A DNA stretch of 64,000 bases from Keguizhuia sedimenti (GCA_030715135.1 JAUYVH010000004.1:62001-126000), one strand, 5' to 3'; shown: positions 8,595-17,972, counted from the stretch's first letter. The notes: generated by a model from the sequence alone, not told the origin. Numbers and translations are program-made.

Positions 8595-9973
8595 TGACCC
8601 TGCCCGGCTCCACGATCCAGGATTATTCGAAGCGCATTGAAGATCTCGCGCACAAGCTCGGGCTCGATTATTACCCTGTCGATTTCGAACTTGTCCCGAA
8701 CAACTTCATGATGGAAATTGCAGTGTACGGCCTCCCGGTCCGCATGCCGCACTGGTCATTCGGCGTACGCTACATCCATCAGCTGATCCGCCAGGGAATG
8801 GGTCACTCGCGCATTTTCGAAGTCATGTTTCCGGGCGATCCCTGCCATGCCTATCTGGTCAACGAAAATACCCTGCCCGAAAACACGCTGGTGATCGCGC
8901 ATGTGCTCGGCCATGCCGATTTTGCCAAGAACAACCACTTGTTTGCACGCTTCATGGAAATGGCCGGCGGCCATATTCTCGAGCAGGCCGCCGCGCGCGC
9001 GCACCGCATCGATGCGGCCCTGGAGGAACACGGCCAGGAACGGGTCGAGGCGGTGCTCGACGCGGCATTGGCGCTGGAACCGCATATCGACGTCAACAAG
9101 GAACTGCACCGGCCGCTCTACCCCTTGACCGAAGCGCACCATGAAGAAAAACCGGTCGATGCCTTCACCAAGCGGTTTCAGAACCTCCCCGGTGAAAAAC
9201 CGCAGTCCTCACCGCACCATGGGACAGGAAAGCCAGCGGTACCGCCCCAGCCGGAATACGACCTGCTCTGGTTTATCGCGAACTATGCGCCGGAACTGGA
9301 AGGATGGGAGCGAGACATCTTCCTCGCCGTGAGGGAAGAGTCATTTTATTTTTATCCGGTGTTCGCCTGCCAGATCATGAACGAAGGCTGGGCATCCTAC
9401 TGGCATGCGCGGCTTCTGCGGGAAGCCGACTTCCTGCCGCAGGACCTTTACCTTTCCGCGATCAAGGCGCACTCTGATGTGGTGCGTCCTTACGCCGGGG
9501 ACAACCAGCTCGCACTCGCGGTCAATCCCTATCATCTCGGATTTTCGATCTGGGAAAAAATCATCGAAGAGCGCGGCATCGAAGCCGCCCGGCAGATTTG
9601 CAAGGAAGAAGACGACTTCGGTTTCATCCGTAATTACCTGGACACCGAACTTGCGGAAAAACTTGAGCTGTTTGTCTATGAATCGCATAACGACGGCGGC
9701 ATCAAGATAGCCAACCGGGACATCTATGCCGTGCGCGAAGCGATTCTTGCGCCGAAATTCAACTACGGCGCTCCCCGCGTAGCTGCCAGCAAGCTGCATG
9801 TGGATGGCAGCCTCGATCTTCAGCACGATTACGAATCCGACGGACGTGGACTTGATGTTGGCCGGGCCGAACGGGTTCTCGAATATATCTCGCGCGTCTG
9901 GCGCCGCCCGGTTTCATTGCACACGATAGGAAGCAACGGAAATCCCAAGGTTGTCTCCAGCAAGAACAACTGA
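8594..9973 (+). CDS. spoVR: SpoVR family protein (YcgB-like)
   Basis: The chosen start is the ATG at 8594 (MTLPGSTIQDYSKRIEDLAHKL), preceded by a strong gaggagg site and overlapping the yeaH stop as TGATG; the frame is open further upstream but that part is the overlapping yeaH sequence. The product has about 459 residues. Recognisable SpoVR features include MPHWSFGVRY, the VIAHVLGHADFAKNN segment with conserved His residues, and CQIMNEGWASYWHARLL. The family is needed for spore cortex formation in Bacillus; non-sporulating proteobacteria carry it with prkA and yeaH, where its job is unknown. The coupling supports a shared complex or pathway. Confidence 0.94.
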   Translation: MTLPGSTIQDYSKRIEDLAHKLGLDYYPVDFELVPNNFMMEIAVYGLPVRMPHWSFGVRYIHQLIRQGMGHSRIFEVMFPGDPCHAYLVNENTLPENTLVIAHVLGHADFAKNNHLFARFMEMAGGHILEQAAARAHRIDAALEEHGQERVEAVLDAALALEPHIDVNKELHRPLYPLTEAHHEEKPVDAFTKRFQNLPGEKPQSSPHHGTGKPAVPPQPEYDLLWFIANYAPELEGWERDIFLAVREESFYFYPVFACQIMNEGWASYWHARLLREADFLPQDLYLSAIKAHSDVVRPYAGDNQLALAVNPYHLGFSIWEKIIEERGIEAARQICKEEDDFGFIRNYLDTELAEKLELFVYESHNDGGIKIANRDIYAVREAILAPKFNYGAPRVAASKLHVDGSLDLQHDYESDGRGLDVGRAERVLEYISRVWRRPVSLHTIGSNGNPKVVSSKNN

Positions 9974-10173
9974 ATCTGCCCGCCTCGCCTTGAGGCCTCA
10001 TTGATCCAGGTTTATTGACCGGCGGCGCTGGTGTCCCTGCATGCTGCGGCTCCTCCAACCATCCCGCCCCGGAACAGTTTTCTGATCTGCCTCCGGGACA
10101 GCGTTGATTGAACTCAACGATCCTGCCATCCAAGTCATTATGCTGATTTCATGTCAGCCTCTATCCGAACGTC

Positions 10174-11571
10174 ATGCCGGGCCTGATCGGGATACGCCTT
10201 TCCGGCATCTTGCAGCTGCTTTGTGCGGTTCTGCCCTGCATGCTGCTGGCCTCGTGCGCCACCCTGCCGGATGTCCGATACCTGAGCTCCTCGATCACGG
10301 AGAACGCTAATCCGTCCATCGCGACCGGAGATGGAATGCTGTCAAAAAAGAAAACGGAATCACTGCTCGCCAAGCGCCTGCGCAATTCGAAGACCGAGCT
10401 GAAAGAGCTGATCAAGCTGGAAGAAATCGCTACCGGAAGCCCGCTGATCGCCGGTAATAAGGTACGCCTGCTGTTCGACGGACCGCAAACCATGCAGGCC
10501 ATGATGGAAGCAATCCGCAGCGCAAAAAATCACGTCAATCTTGAAACTTACATCTTTGATCAGGACGAACTGGGCATGCGGTTCGCCGACCTGCTTATCG
10601 AAAAACAGCGTTCCGGCGTGCAGGTCAACATCATTTACGACAGCGTCGGCACGCTCGGAGTACCGGCGGAATTTTTCGAAAAAATGCGCGCAGCCGGGAT
10701 TAGCCTGACGGAATTCAATCCGGTCAATCCTCTAAAGCGTTTCGGCTATTGGCGCCTGAACAAGCGCGATCATCGGAAAATCCTGGTTGTAGACGGCCGC
10801 ATAGGATTTACCGGCGGCGTCAATATCGCGCAGGATTACGCACGCAGCTCCCTTTTTCGCTCGAGGGGCCGTGCCAACTCCGAACTCGGATGGCGCGATA
10901 CCCATATCCAGATTGAAGGGCCTGCGGTCGCGTCGCTGCAATGGCTGTTTCTGGACGCATGGACCAAGCAGCGCGCAGAAGACCTGCCCGACCGCGAATA
11001 TTTTCCGCCCTTGCCGGAATCTGGCAATGAACTGGTGCGCGTGATCGCCAGCGAACCGGGCAGCGACCATGAAATCTACAAGGCCTATGTGCTGGCCATG
11101 CAGCAGGCGAAGAAGTCTATTCATATTACCGTCGCCTATTTTGTGCCCGATGTGCAGATCATCGAAACACTGAAGGATGCCGCCGGACGGGGTGTGGATG
11201 TATCGATTGTTTTTCCGAGCATCTCGGATGCCGGACTGGTTTATTACGCCGCTCGCTCGTTCTATAGCGAACTACTGGAGGCCGGCGTAAAGATTTATGA
11301 ATTCCAGGCCTCGGTGCTGCATGCAAAAACCGCGGTGATCGACAATGCATGGTCCACGGTCGGCTCGGCCAATCTCGACCTGCGCAGCTTTCTGCACAAT
11401 ACCGAAGTCAATGTCGTCGTGCTCGGCGAAGAATTCGGCAACCGCATGGAAGCCGCCTTCCAGGAGGACCTTAAGAATTCCCGGCAGGTGTCGCGTGAAG
11501 AATGGGAAAAAAGACCCTTCCTTGAGCGGATCAAGGAAACGGCGGCGCGCAGCTTCGAATACTGGCTTTGA
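10174..11571 (+). CDS. Phospholipase D-family cardiolipin synthase, predicted lipoprotein (ClsB/ClsC-like)
   Basis: The protein has 465 residues with two HKD phosphodiesterase motifs: HRKILVVD near residue 195 with GFTGGVNI, and HAKTAVID near 385 with GSANLDLRS. These form the active site for phosphatidyl transfer between phosphatidylglycerol molecules or a similar donor. The N-terminus is hydrophobic and ends in a lipobox-like LLASC, so it is probably lipid-anchored. Residues 50-90 are charged and helical. The start has no strong ribosome site, so a nearby start is possible. The gene stands alone and converges on serA. Confidence 0.9.
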   Translation: MPGLIGIRLSGILQLLCAVLPCMLLASCATLPDVRYLSSSITENANPSIATGDGMLSKKKTESLLAKRLRNSKTELKELIKLEEIATGSPLIAGNKVRLLFDGPQTMQAMMEAIRSAKNHVNLETYIFDQDELGMRFADLLIEKQRSGVQVNIIYDSVGTLGVPAEFFEKMRAAGISLTEFNPVNPLKRFGYWRLNKRDHRKILVVDGRIGFTGGVNIAQDYARSSLFRSRGRANSELGWRDTHIQIEGPAVASLQWLFLDAWTKQRAEDLPDREYFPPLPESGNELVRVIASEPGSDHEIYKAYVLAMQQAKKSIHITVAYFVPDVQIIETLKDAAGRGVDVSIVFPSISDAGLVYYAARSFYSELLEAGVKIYEFQASVLHAKTAVIDNAWSTVGSANLDLRSFLHNTEVNVVVLGEEFGNRMEAAFQEDLKNSRQVSREEWEKRPFLERIKETAARSFEYWL

Positions 11572-11574
11572 ATT

Positions 11575-11610
11575 TTGCCGCTTTGAACTGAGCCTTAGCG
11601 CGGCAACCTT
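11575..11610. terminator. Possible terminator between convergent cls-like gene and serA
   Basis: TTGCCGC at 11575-11581 pairs with GCGGCAA at 11600-11606 and is followed by ccttttc on the plus strand. The loop is 18 bases and the T tract is weak. Confidence 0.4.
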
Positions 11611-11638
11611 TTCGCGCTATCCATCGGCCCGCAAAACC

Positions 11639-12841
11639 TTAGACCAGGTGGCAACGGATGCTGGCGGGTGCGCTGCACAGCCTTGCCATCAGCTCCTCTG
11701 AAATCGGCGCATCGACATCGGTGATCGCGTATCCAATCGGCCCGCGGGTCTGCAACTGCTGGGCGACAATATTCAATCCGTACGCGGCGAAGCTGGCATT
11801 TATTCCGGCCATCACGCCTGGCTCGTTGCGGTGCACATTCAGAATTCGGCTGATCGCCAGCTTTTCCATGTGCGGCACTTCCGGAAAATTGACGGCCGTC
11901 CGCGTGGTGCCGGCAGTCAGGAAACGGGCGAGCTTGTGCGCCACCTCGCGGCCGATATTCGCTTGTGCCTCTTCCGTGCTGCCACCGATGTGCGGCGTCA
12001 GGATGAGATTTTCGATCCCGCGCAACGGAGACTGGAATTCCTCCTTTTCGCTTTTCGGCTCGACCGGAAAAACATCGATTGCCGCACCGCCCAGCCGGCC
12101 CTGGCGCAGAGCATCGTTCAGCGCATCGATATCGACCACCGTTCCGCGCGCCGCATTAATGAGGATCGCAGACGGCTTCATGAGGCCAAGGCGTTCGCGG
12201 TTGATCAAATTCTCGGTTGTGCTGCCGCCGGGCACATGCAGCGTCACGGCATCCGCCTGCTCCAGCAGCGCCTCCAGCGACGGAATGGCCTTTGCATTTC
12301 CGAGCGGCAGCTTGCTTTCCGGATCGTAATAGCAGACGCGCATGCCTACGCTCTCGGCAAGGATGCCAACCTGAGTTCCGATATTGCCATAGCCCACGAT
12401 TCCCAGGAGCTTGTTGCGCGCCTCGAATGCGCCCTGCGCGCTTTTGTCCCATAGCCCGCGGTGAGCGCGGGCATTTTTTTCAGGAATCCGCCTCAACAGC
12501 AGAATGGTCTGTGCAATCACCAATTCCGCAACTGACCTGGTATTGGAATATGGTGCATTGAAGACCGGAATGCCGAGCGTCATCGCGGTTGCCAGGTCGA
12601 CCTGGTTGGTTCCGATGCAGAAACAGCCGATGGCGCGCAGTCGCGGCAATTCCTTAAGTACCGACGCATTCAGCTGCGTATTGGAACGTATGCCCACCGC
12701 ATCTGCATCCTGCAGAGCATGAATGAGTTCATGACCGCTCAAGGCCTTGGGAACCTGGACAATTTCAGAAATATCGTGATCATGCAGCGTGGCCGCCGCA
12801 CTCGCATGAATTTTCTCGAACAGGACGACTTTTGTTTTCAC
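11639..12841 (-). CDS. serA: D-3-phosphoglycerate dehydrogenase
   Basis: This enzyme oxidises 3-phosphoglycerate with NAD+ in the first step of serine synthesis. The protein has 400 residues. The Rossmann motif is GYGNIGTQVG (about 151-160), the catalytic Arg lies in NAARGTVVD, the Glu in VFPVEP and the His in LTPHIGGST. A C-terminal ACT-like domain (about 325-400) is the usual serine-binding site. The start is a GTG at 12841 preceded by an excellent GGGAGG site. It is transcribed divergently from the ferredoxin-NADP reductase. Confidence 0.96.
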   Translation of the reverse strand: MKTKVVLFEKIHASAAATLHDHDISEIVQVPKALSGHELIHALQDADAVGIRSNTQLNASVLKELPRLRAIGCFCIGTNQVDLATAMTLGIPVFNAPYSNTRSVAELVIAQTILLLRRIPEKNARAHRGLWDKSAQGAFEARNKLLGIVGYGNIGTQVGILAESVGMRVCYYDPESKLPLGNAKAIPSLEALLEQADAVTLHVPGGSTTENLINRERLGLMKPSAILINAARGTVVDIDALNDALRQGRLGGAAIDVFPVEPKSEKEEFQSPLRGIENLILTPHIGGSTEEAQANIGREVAHKLARFLTAGTTRTAVNFPEVPHMEKLAISRILNVHRNEPGVMAGINASFAAYGLNIVAQQLQTRGPIGYAITDVDAPISEELMARLCSAPASIRCHLV

Positions 12842-13048
12842 AATCCTCCCAAATATTATGTGAACAGCTTTAACTTAATTGACGAGCCGACATTGCAAAA
12901 ACCGGCAGGACGGCATTATTTAGCGCCTGGTCCGAATAGGAGCCTTCCCGTCAGGATGCCCACTTTGCGAACAGGGACTCGAAGGACCTTCAATGCTGTT
13001 TATGTCAAAATTGCATCTGAACGAATCAAACCCATATCAGGAAAACTC

Positions 13049-13852
13049 ATGAGCAACCAGGCACTGGCCTCCGACAAGGCGACTCTTGAAACCGTCACGC
13101 AGGTCAAACGCTGGACAGACAATCTCCTCACCTTCAAGACGACCAAGCCGGCCGGTTACCGCTTTGACGCCGGCCAGTATGCAAGGCTGGGCCTGTTCAT
13201 CGACGGCCAGATGGTCTGGCGTGCCTATTCGCTCACTTCCGCACCGGACGATGACTTCCTTGAGTATTACGGCGTGATCGTGCCGGGAGGAATGTTTACA
13301 ACCGAGCTGGAAAAGATCAAACCGGGCGATTCCATTTGGACGGAAAAGCAAGTCTATGGTTTCATGACACCGGGCCGGTTTACCGATGGATCGGAGCTAT
13401 GGATGCTTGCGACCGGCACGGGACTCGGCCCCTATGTTTCCATCCTGCGCGATCCGGAGGTCTGGCAGCGCTTTCGCCATCTTGTTCTGGTGCATTGCGT
13501 GCGCCATGCGGATGAACTGGCTTATCAGGACGAACTGAACCTGTTAAAAGATAGCCCACCGGGCGGAAAGGAAGGCGCTGCGGAATTGAAGATCGTTCAA
13601 TCCGTGACCCGCGATCCGGGAACGGCTACTGCAGCACAGCCTGGAGTTTTGCATGGCCGCATTACCACGCTCCTGAACAACGGCGAACTGGAAAAACACG
13701 TGGGACTGCCGATCACGATCGAGTCGTCGCGTATCATGTTGTGCGGCAACCCCTCCATGATTGAAGAAACGCGCGCAATCCTGCACCATCGCGGACTTCG
13801 TCCTTGCAGACGCGCAATGCCGGGCCAGTTTGTGACGGAAAATTACTGGTAA
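13049..13852 (+). CDS. fpr: Ferredoxin/flavodoxin-NADP+ reductase
   Basis: The start ATG at 13049 (MSNQALASDKATLETVTQV) gives 267 residues, matching subclass II bacterial FNRs; the open frame extends upstream into non-homologous sequence. FAD binding is shown by RAYSLTSAP, and NADP(H) binding by GTGLGPYVSIL and MLCGNPSMIEE. The C-terminus ends in an aromatic residue (VTENYW), which in this family stacks near the flavin. It probably supplies low-potential electrons and takes part in oxidative-stress defence. Confidence 0.94.
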   Translation: MSNQALASDKATLETVTQVKRWTDNLLTFKTTKPAGYRFDAGQYARLGLFIDGQMVWRAYSLTSAPDDDFLEYYGVIVPGGMFTTELEKIKPGDSIWTEKQVYGFMTPGRFTDGSELWMLATGTGLGPYVSILRDPEVWQRFRHLVLVHCVRHADELAYQDELNLLKDSPPGGKEGAAELKIVQSVTRDPGTATAAQPGVLHGRITTLLNNGELEKHVGLPITIESSRIMLCGNPSMIEETRAILHHRGLRPCRRAMPGQFVTENYW

Positions 13853-14005
13853 AAACCATTTCCGCGCATCCCGTATAGATACGCGGTACCGTATAAAGGC
13901 TGGCTGCGGGCACTTAGCTTTGCCTCGGGCTGTCCTATCTGCATGGCATTACCCGGCTGCGTGAACAGGCACCCAACCGGCCAGCCGCAAGTACACAGGA
14001 TAAAT

Positions 14006-15514
14006 ATGAATGCACCCCAATCACCGCAAAATGGTTTGCGGACCATGGAAGAGTTGCAACTGAACAGCTCTTTCGCCACATTGCCGCCACAGTTTTATAC
14101 CCGCTTGCAGCCCACCCCCATGCCGGAACCATATCTGGTATGCGCAAGCGAATCCGCTGCGCAATTGATTGGTCTTGATCCGGCCCAATTCAGGACGGAA
14201 CGCTTCGTCGAGATTTTTAGCGGCAATTCCATCTTGCCGTCTTCAACCCCGTTGGCAGCGGTTTATTCGGGCCATCAGTTCGGAGTGTGGGCGGGCCAGC
14301 TTGGCGACGGACGCGCAATTCTGCTTGGCGAAGCGCCTGCTCCAGCCGCGGATCACCCGGCAGTGCTGGAGCTGCAACTCAAAGGAGCCGGCCTGACGCC
14401 CTATTCCCGCATGGGTGATGGCCGTGCGGTCCTGAGATCCTCGATTCGCGAGTTCCTGTGTTCGGAAGCGATGGCGGCGCTCGGTATTTCAACGACGCGC
14501 GCCTTATGCGTGACCGGCTCCGATCAACGTGTCATGCGCGAGACCGTTGAAACCGCGGCTGTCACCACTCGCATGGCGCCGACCTTCGTGCGCTTCGGGT
14601 CGTTCGAGCACTGGTATTACAACGACAAGCATGAAGAATTGAAAATCCTGGCCGACTACGTCCTCGACCGCTTTTATCCGGAACTGCGCGAAGGGGGCAA
14701 TCCTTACCAGGCCATGCTGACCGAAGTCACGCGACGTACCGCGCAACTCATGGCGCACTGGCAGGCGGTGGGTTTCATGCATGGTGTGATGAACACCGAC
14801 AACATGTCGATCCTGGGCCAGACGCTCGACTATGGTCCGTTCGGCTTCATGGAGGCATTCAATCCGCAGCATATCTGCAATCACACCGACAGGCAGGGAC
14901 GTTATTCCTATAGCATGCAGCCCAGGATCGGCCAGTGGAACTGCTACGCGCTCGGTCAAGCCATGTTGCCGTTGATCGGCGAGCCGGACGATGTGCATAC
15001 GGCGCTGCAGGTTTATTCTTCCGCTTACACCGGCAAACTGGATGAACTGCTGCATGCGAAACTGGGATTGCAAACGCTGCAGCCGGACGACCAGAAATTG
15101 TTTGATGAAATGTTTTCCATCATGCAGGCCAGCCATGTGGACTTCACCCTGTTCTTCCGCAGATTGGGCGAAATGCGCATTGAAGACAAGGCATCCGATG
15201 AACCGGTACGCGATCTTTTCATCGATCGAGCGGCATTCGACGCTTGGGCGGTACAATACCGGGCGCGTCTGTTGCAGGAACATAGCCGGGACGATGTGAG
15301 ACGTGTTGCCATGCATGCAGTCAACCCGAAATTTGTCCTGCGGAACTACCTTGCACAAATCGCCATTGAAAAGGCGCAAAACAAGGATTTTTCCGAGATA
15401 GAAAAATTGCTGAAGGTGCTTGAACATCCGTTCGACGAACAGCCTGAAAACGAGCATTACGCCGTCCTGCCTCCAGACTGGGCCAGTGAGCTGGAGGTAA
15501 GCTGTTCGTCGTGA
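14006..15514 (+). CDS. selO: SelO/UPF0061 protein adenylyltransferase
   Basis: SelO proteins have an inverted protein-kinase fold and transfer AMP to Ser, Thr or Tyr of target proteins, several of them redox enzymes. The family core is plain: YSGHQFGVWAGQLGDGRA, LQLKGAGLTPYSRMGDGRAVLRS, SIREFLCSEAMAALGI and HGVMNTDNMSILG. I take the ATG at 14006 (MNAPQSPQNG), giving 502 residues; the in-frame ATG at 13943 adds 21 unconserved residues, and one at 14045 is also possible. The C-terminus ends Cys-Ser-Ser, where vertebrate SelO has Sec-Ser-Ser, so this is a cysteine form. msrB follows, separated by a palindromic element. Confidence 0.95.
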   Translation: MNAPQSPQNGLRTMEELQLNSSFATLPPQFYTRLQPTPMPEPYLVCASESAAQLIGLDPAQFRTERFVEIFSGNSILPSSTPLAAVYSGHQFGVWAGQLGDGRAILLGEAPAPAADHPAVLELQLKGAGLTPYSRMGDGRAVLRSSIREFLCSEAMAALGISTTRALCVTGSDQRVMRETVETAAVTTRMAPTFVRFGSFEHWYYNDKHEELKILADYVLDRFYPELREGGNPYQAMLTEVTRRTAQLMAHWQAVGFMHGVMNTDNMSILGQTLDYGPFGFMEAFNPQHICNHTDRQGRYSYSMQPRIGQWNCYALGQAMLPLIGEPDDVHTALQVYSSAYTGKLDELLHAKLGLQTLQPDDQKLFDEMFSIMQASHVDFTLFFRRLGEMRIEDKASDEPVRDLFIDRAAFDAWAVQYRARLLQEHSRDDVRRVAMHAVNPKFVLRNYLAQIAIEKAQNKDFSEIEKLLKVLEHPFDEQPENEHYAVLPPDWASELEVSCSS

Positions 15515-15518
15515 GACC

Positions 15519-15640
15519 GCCTAACAAGATGATTCTGAAGGTGATGCGCGGGGCCGCCTTGCAGTACAGGTGTACGGGAGCGCCAAGCCTGTCTGCGGCG
15601 ACGCGCCGACTCAGAACCGCTTCGCTTCATTTTGTTAGGT
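15519..15640. repeat. 122-bp palindromic element with attC-like ends (unclassified)
   Basis: The left end CCTAACAAGATGA (15520-15532) and the right end TCATTTTGTTAGG (15627-15639) are complementary over 13 positions with one G-T wobble. The outermost bases read GCCTAAC and GTTAGGT, which match the RYYYAAC and GTTRRRY core sites of integron attC. The interior is GC-rich with a second inverted pair (acagg/cctgt). The element begins 5 bp after the selO stop and ends 30 bp before the msrB start. The inner pairing is poor for a true attC, so a MITE-like interspersed repeat or a terminator-type structure is equally possible. Confidence 0.5.
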
Positions 15641-15670
15641 GCTTTTAGCAAACCGATATGAGAATTTGAC

Positions 15671-16096
15671 ATGACTATTCAAAAAATCCACAAAGATGAC
15701 AAAGAGTGGCGTGAGCAGCTCGACCCGATCGATTACGAGGTGACCCGGCATGCCGCGACCGAGGCGCCGTTCACCGGACGTTATTGGGATCATCAGGAAC
15801 ACGGCATTTATACTTGCGTATGCTGCGGCACGCCCTTGTTCGAGTCCGATACCAAATTCGACGCGGGTTGCGGGTGGCCGAGCTACTTCAAGCCGATCAA
15901 TCCCGAACATGTCGCCGAGCGTATCGACCGCAGCCACGGCATGATCCGCACCGAAGTTTTGTGCAAGGTCTGCGATGCCCACCTGGGCCATGTATTTCCG
16001 GATGGGCCGCCGCCGACCGGCCTGCGTTATTGCATTAATTCAGCTTCATTGAGCTTCACACCACAACCTATCGCGCAGGATAAAAAGCAGACATGA
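15671..16096 (+). CDS. msrB: Peptide-methionine (R)-S-oxide reductase
   Basis: The protein has 141 residues, the standard length for MsrB. It reduces the R form of methionine sulfoxide in proteins using thioredoxin. Structural zinc is held by CVCC (about 50-53) and CKVC (about 98-101), and the catalytic Cys lies in the conserved [11 protein letters not shown]. There is no signal peptide, so it is cytoplasmic. It overlaps yciB by 4 bp (ATGA), so msrB, yciB and bolA form one transcription unit. Confidence 0.96.
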   Translation: MTIQKIHKDDKEWREQLDPIDYEVTRHAATEAPFTGRYWDHQEHGIYTCVCCGTPLFESDTKFDAGCGWPSYFKPINPEHVAERIDRSHGMIRTEVLCKVCDAHLGHVFPDGPPPTGLRYCINSASLSFTPQPIAQDKKQT

Positions 16097-16713
16097 AATT
16101 TTTGTTCGATCTATTCCCGGTTATCCTGTTCTTCGCCGTATTCAAATGGGGGCAAAACAATCCTGCCGATGCGCAGTCAGCCATTTCGGAATATCTTTCC
16201 GCTTTTGTGAACGGCGGCCAGGTGCTGGCCACACAAGCTCCGATCCTTCTTGCAACCGCTGTTGCGATTCTCGCGACCTTTGCTCAGATCGGCTATTTGC
16301 TGGTCCGGCGGAGAAAAGTCGACAACATGCTTTGGGTATCGCTTGTCATTATTACGCTGTTCGGCGGCGCAACGATTTATTTCCATAACGAGACTTTTAT
16401 CAAGTGGAAGCCCACTGTGCTGTATTGGGTGTTCGCAGCAGGACTTCTGATCGCACAGCTTGGCTTTAAGCGCAACCTGATCCGTTCAATGATGGAAAAG
16501 CAGGTGTCTCTTCCAGATCCGGTGTGGAACAAGCTTCACTTGGCATGGATGCTTTTTTTCGTCAGCATGGGCTTGGTCAACCTTTTCGTCGCCTATAGCT
16601 TCGATACGGAAACCTGGGTTAATTTCAAACTGTTCGGATTCATGGGACTAATGTTCGCTTTCATCATCGCGCAAAGTCTGATGCTGTCGAAATACATGAA
16701 AGGTACGGAATGA
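16093..16713 (+). CDS. yciB: YciB/IspZ inner-membrane septation protein
   Basis: This is a 206-residue polytopic inner-membrane protein with about five hydrophobic segments. The opening [20 protein letters not shown] is diagnostic of the YciB (septation protein A) family, which affects envelope integrity and division. The middle has KWKPTVLYW and the C-terminal third [12 protein letters not shown] and [11 protein letters not shown]. It overlaps msrB upstream and bolA downstream by 4 bp each. Confidence 0.95.
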   Translation: MKFLFDLFPVILFFAVFKWGQNNPADAQSAISEYLSAFVNGGQVLATQAPILLATAVAILATFAQIGYLLVRRRKVDNMLWVSLVIITLFGGATIYFHNETFIKWKPTVLYWVFAAGLLIAQLGFKRNLIRSMMEKQVSLPDPVWNKLHLAWMLFFVSMGLVNLFVAYSFDTETWVNFKLFGFMGLMFAFIIAQSLMLSKYMKGTE

Positions 16714-16997
16714 ACGACCGGGTTGGCCGGATACGGCAAAAGATCACCGAAGGTTTTTCGCCTTCGCAATGCGAAGTCGAAGATGAATCCGCACTTCATG
16801 CCGGTCATGCGGGCGCTGCGTCCGGAGGCGGCCATTACCGGCTTCGCCTGGTTTCGCCCAGGTTCGAAGGACTGGGAAGACTCGCACGTCACCGACTGGT
16901 GTATGATTGCCTGGCTGATATGATGCACAAGGAAATACATGCGCTGGCCATTGTGGCATTGACGCCCGCGGAAGCGGCCCAACAGCCAGGCAAATAA
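16710..16997 (+). CDS. bolA: BolA family protein
   Basis: This is a 95-residue BolA/YrbA-type protein. The segment [19 protein letters not shown] carries the family's conserved HAGH-like turn followed by the beta strand, and [13 protein letters not shown] with [10 protein letters not shown] forms the C-terminal helix and strand. BolA proteins bind monothiol glutaredoxins and Fe-S clusters and act in iron sensing or morphology control. It overlaps yciB by 4 bp and is the last gene of that unit. Confidence 0.92.
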   Translation: MNDRVGRIRQKITEGFSPSQCEVEDESALHAGHAGAASGGGHYRLRLVSPRFEGLGRLARHRLVYDCLADMMHKEIHALAIVALTPAEAAQQPGK

Positions 16998-17029
16998 TCA
17001 CCTGAGTCAACGGAAATCAGTTCCGGGCG

Positions 17030-17057
17030 TTTTCAGGGATCGGACACAGCTTATAAT
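17030..17057 (+). promoter_or_regulatory. Probable sigma-70 promoter of the parvulin gene
   Basis: A perfect TATAAT lies at 17052-17057, 30 bp before the ATG of the parvulin gene. A weak -35 candidate (TTTCAG) sits about 16 bp upstream. Confidence 0.45.
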
Positions 17058-17087
17058 TATCTTTTCACTCATTTTTGGGAACAAATA

Positions 17088-17864
17088 ATGAATTTAAAAT
17101 CCATCCGTTTGCTTGTCTTGCTGAGCGCAACCGCAGCATTGCCTGTATGGGCTCAAAACCTTGCCGTCGTCAACGGTAAGCCGATCCCTTCGTCGCGCGC
17201 CGACACGATGGTCAAGCAAATGGCTGCACAGGGCCAACAAGACTCTCCTCAGTTGAGAGCAATGGTCAAGGAAGAACTAATTAACCGAGAGATCCTGCTG
17301 CAGGAAGCCAACAAACTGGGATTAAGCAACTCGGAAGAAGTAAAAAACCAGCTTGAAATGGCCCGTCAATCCATCCTGATCCGTGCATTGGTCGGCGATT
17401 ACATCAAGAAGAACCCCGTCAAGGAATCCGAAATGAAAGCCGAGTACGACAAGTACAAAGCTGCCGCCGGCGACAAGGAATACCACGCCCGCCACATTTT
17501 GGTTGAGAAAGAAGAAGACGCGAAGGCCATTATCGCCAAACTCAAGGGTGGTGCAAAATTCGAGGACCTGGCAAAGCAATCCAAGGATCCAGGCTCTGCA
17601 GCCAACGGCGGCGACCTGGACTGGGCTTCGCCGGCTTCCTTCGTCAAGCCTTTCTCCGACGCGATGGTTGCGCTTAAAAAAGGCGAGATCACCGAGACCC
17701 CGGTCAAGACCCAGTTCGGTTATCACGTGATCAAGCTGGAAGATGTGCGTGCCGCAAAGGTTCCTGCATTCGAGGAAGTCAAACCGCAGATCGCCGACCA
17801 GCTCCAGCAACGCAAACTGCAGGCTTATCAGCAGGAATTGCGCAAGAAAGCAAAGATTCAGTAA
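17088..17864 (+). CDS. Secreted parvulin-type peptidyl-prolyl cis-trans isomerase
   Basis: The protein has 258 residues. An N-terminal signal peptide ends near LPVWAQ, so it is periplasmic. A helical SurA/PpiC-like N-domain (about 25-130) is followed by one parvulin domain (about 132-225) with the motifs ARHILVEKEEDAK, KDPGSAANGGDLDW and TQFGYHVIKLED. It should help fold outer-membrane or periplasmic proteins. A TATAAT promoter precedes it and a good terminator follows, so it is monocistronic. The family has several paralogues per genome, so I give no gene symbol. Confidence 0.93.
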   Translation: MNLKSIRLLVLLSATAALPVWAQNLAVVNGKPIPSSRADTMVKQMAAQGQQDSPQLRAMVKEELINREILLQEANKLGLSNSEEVKNQLEMARQSILIRALVGDYIKKNPVKESEMKAEYDKYKAAAGDKEYHARHILVEKEEDAKAIIAKLKGGAKFEDLAKQSKDPGSAANGGDLDWASPASFVKPFSDAMVALKKGEITETPVKTQFGYHVIKLEDVRAAKVPAFEEVKPQIADQLQQRKLQAYQQELRKKAKIQ

Positions 17865-17885
17865 TAAGCAAAAGTTCGAAATTGA

Positions 17886-17911
17886 AAGGCGCTCATTCGG
17901 GCGCCTTTTTT
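17886..17911 (+). terminator. Rho-independent terminator of the parvulin gene
   Basis: AGGCGC (17887-17892) pairs with GCGCCT (17901-17906) across an 8-base loop and is followed by a T tract. Confidence 0.85.
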
Positions 17912-17972
17912 ACTGCATTAGTACTGCGTTAGATTTGTAGCGCAAATACTTCCAGCATGAAGGTGAGAAACA

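Noticed and set aside
12719-13048. N-terminal extension of the ferredoxin-NADP reductase
   Set aside because: The extra 110 codons overlap the serA 5' region and promoter area and have no family similarity.
15457-15672. 71-residue minus-strand frame
   Set aside because: It spans the palindromic element and the selO end, is low-complexity Arg-rich, and reflects the repeat rather than a gene.
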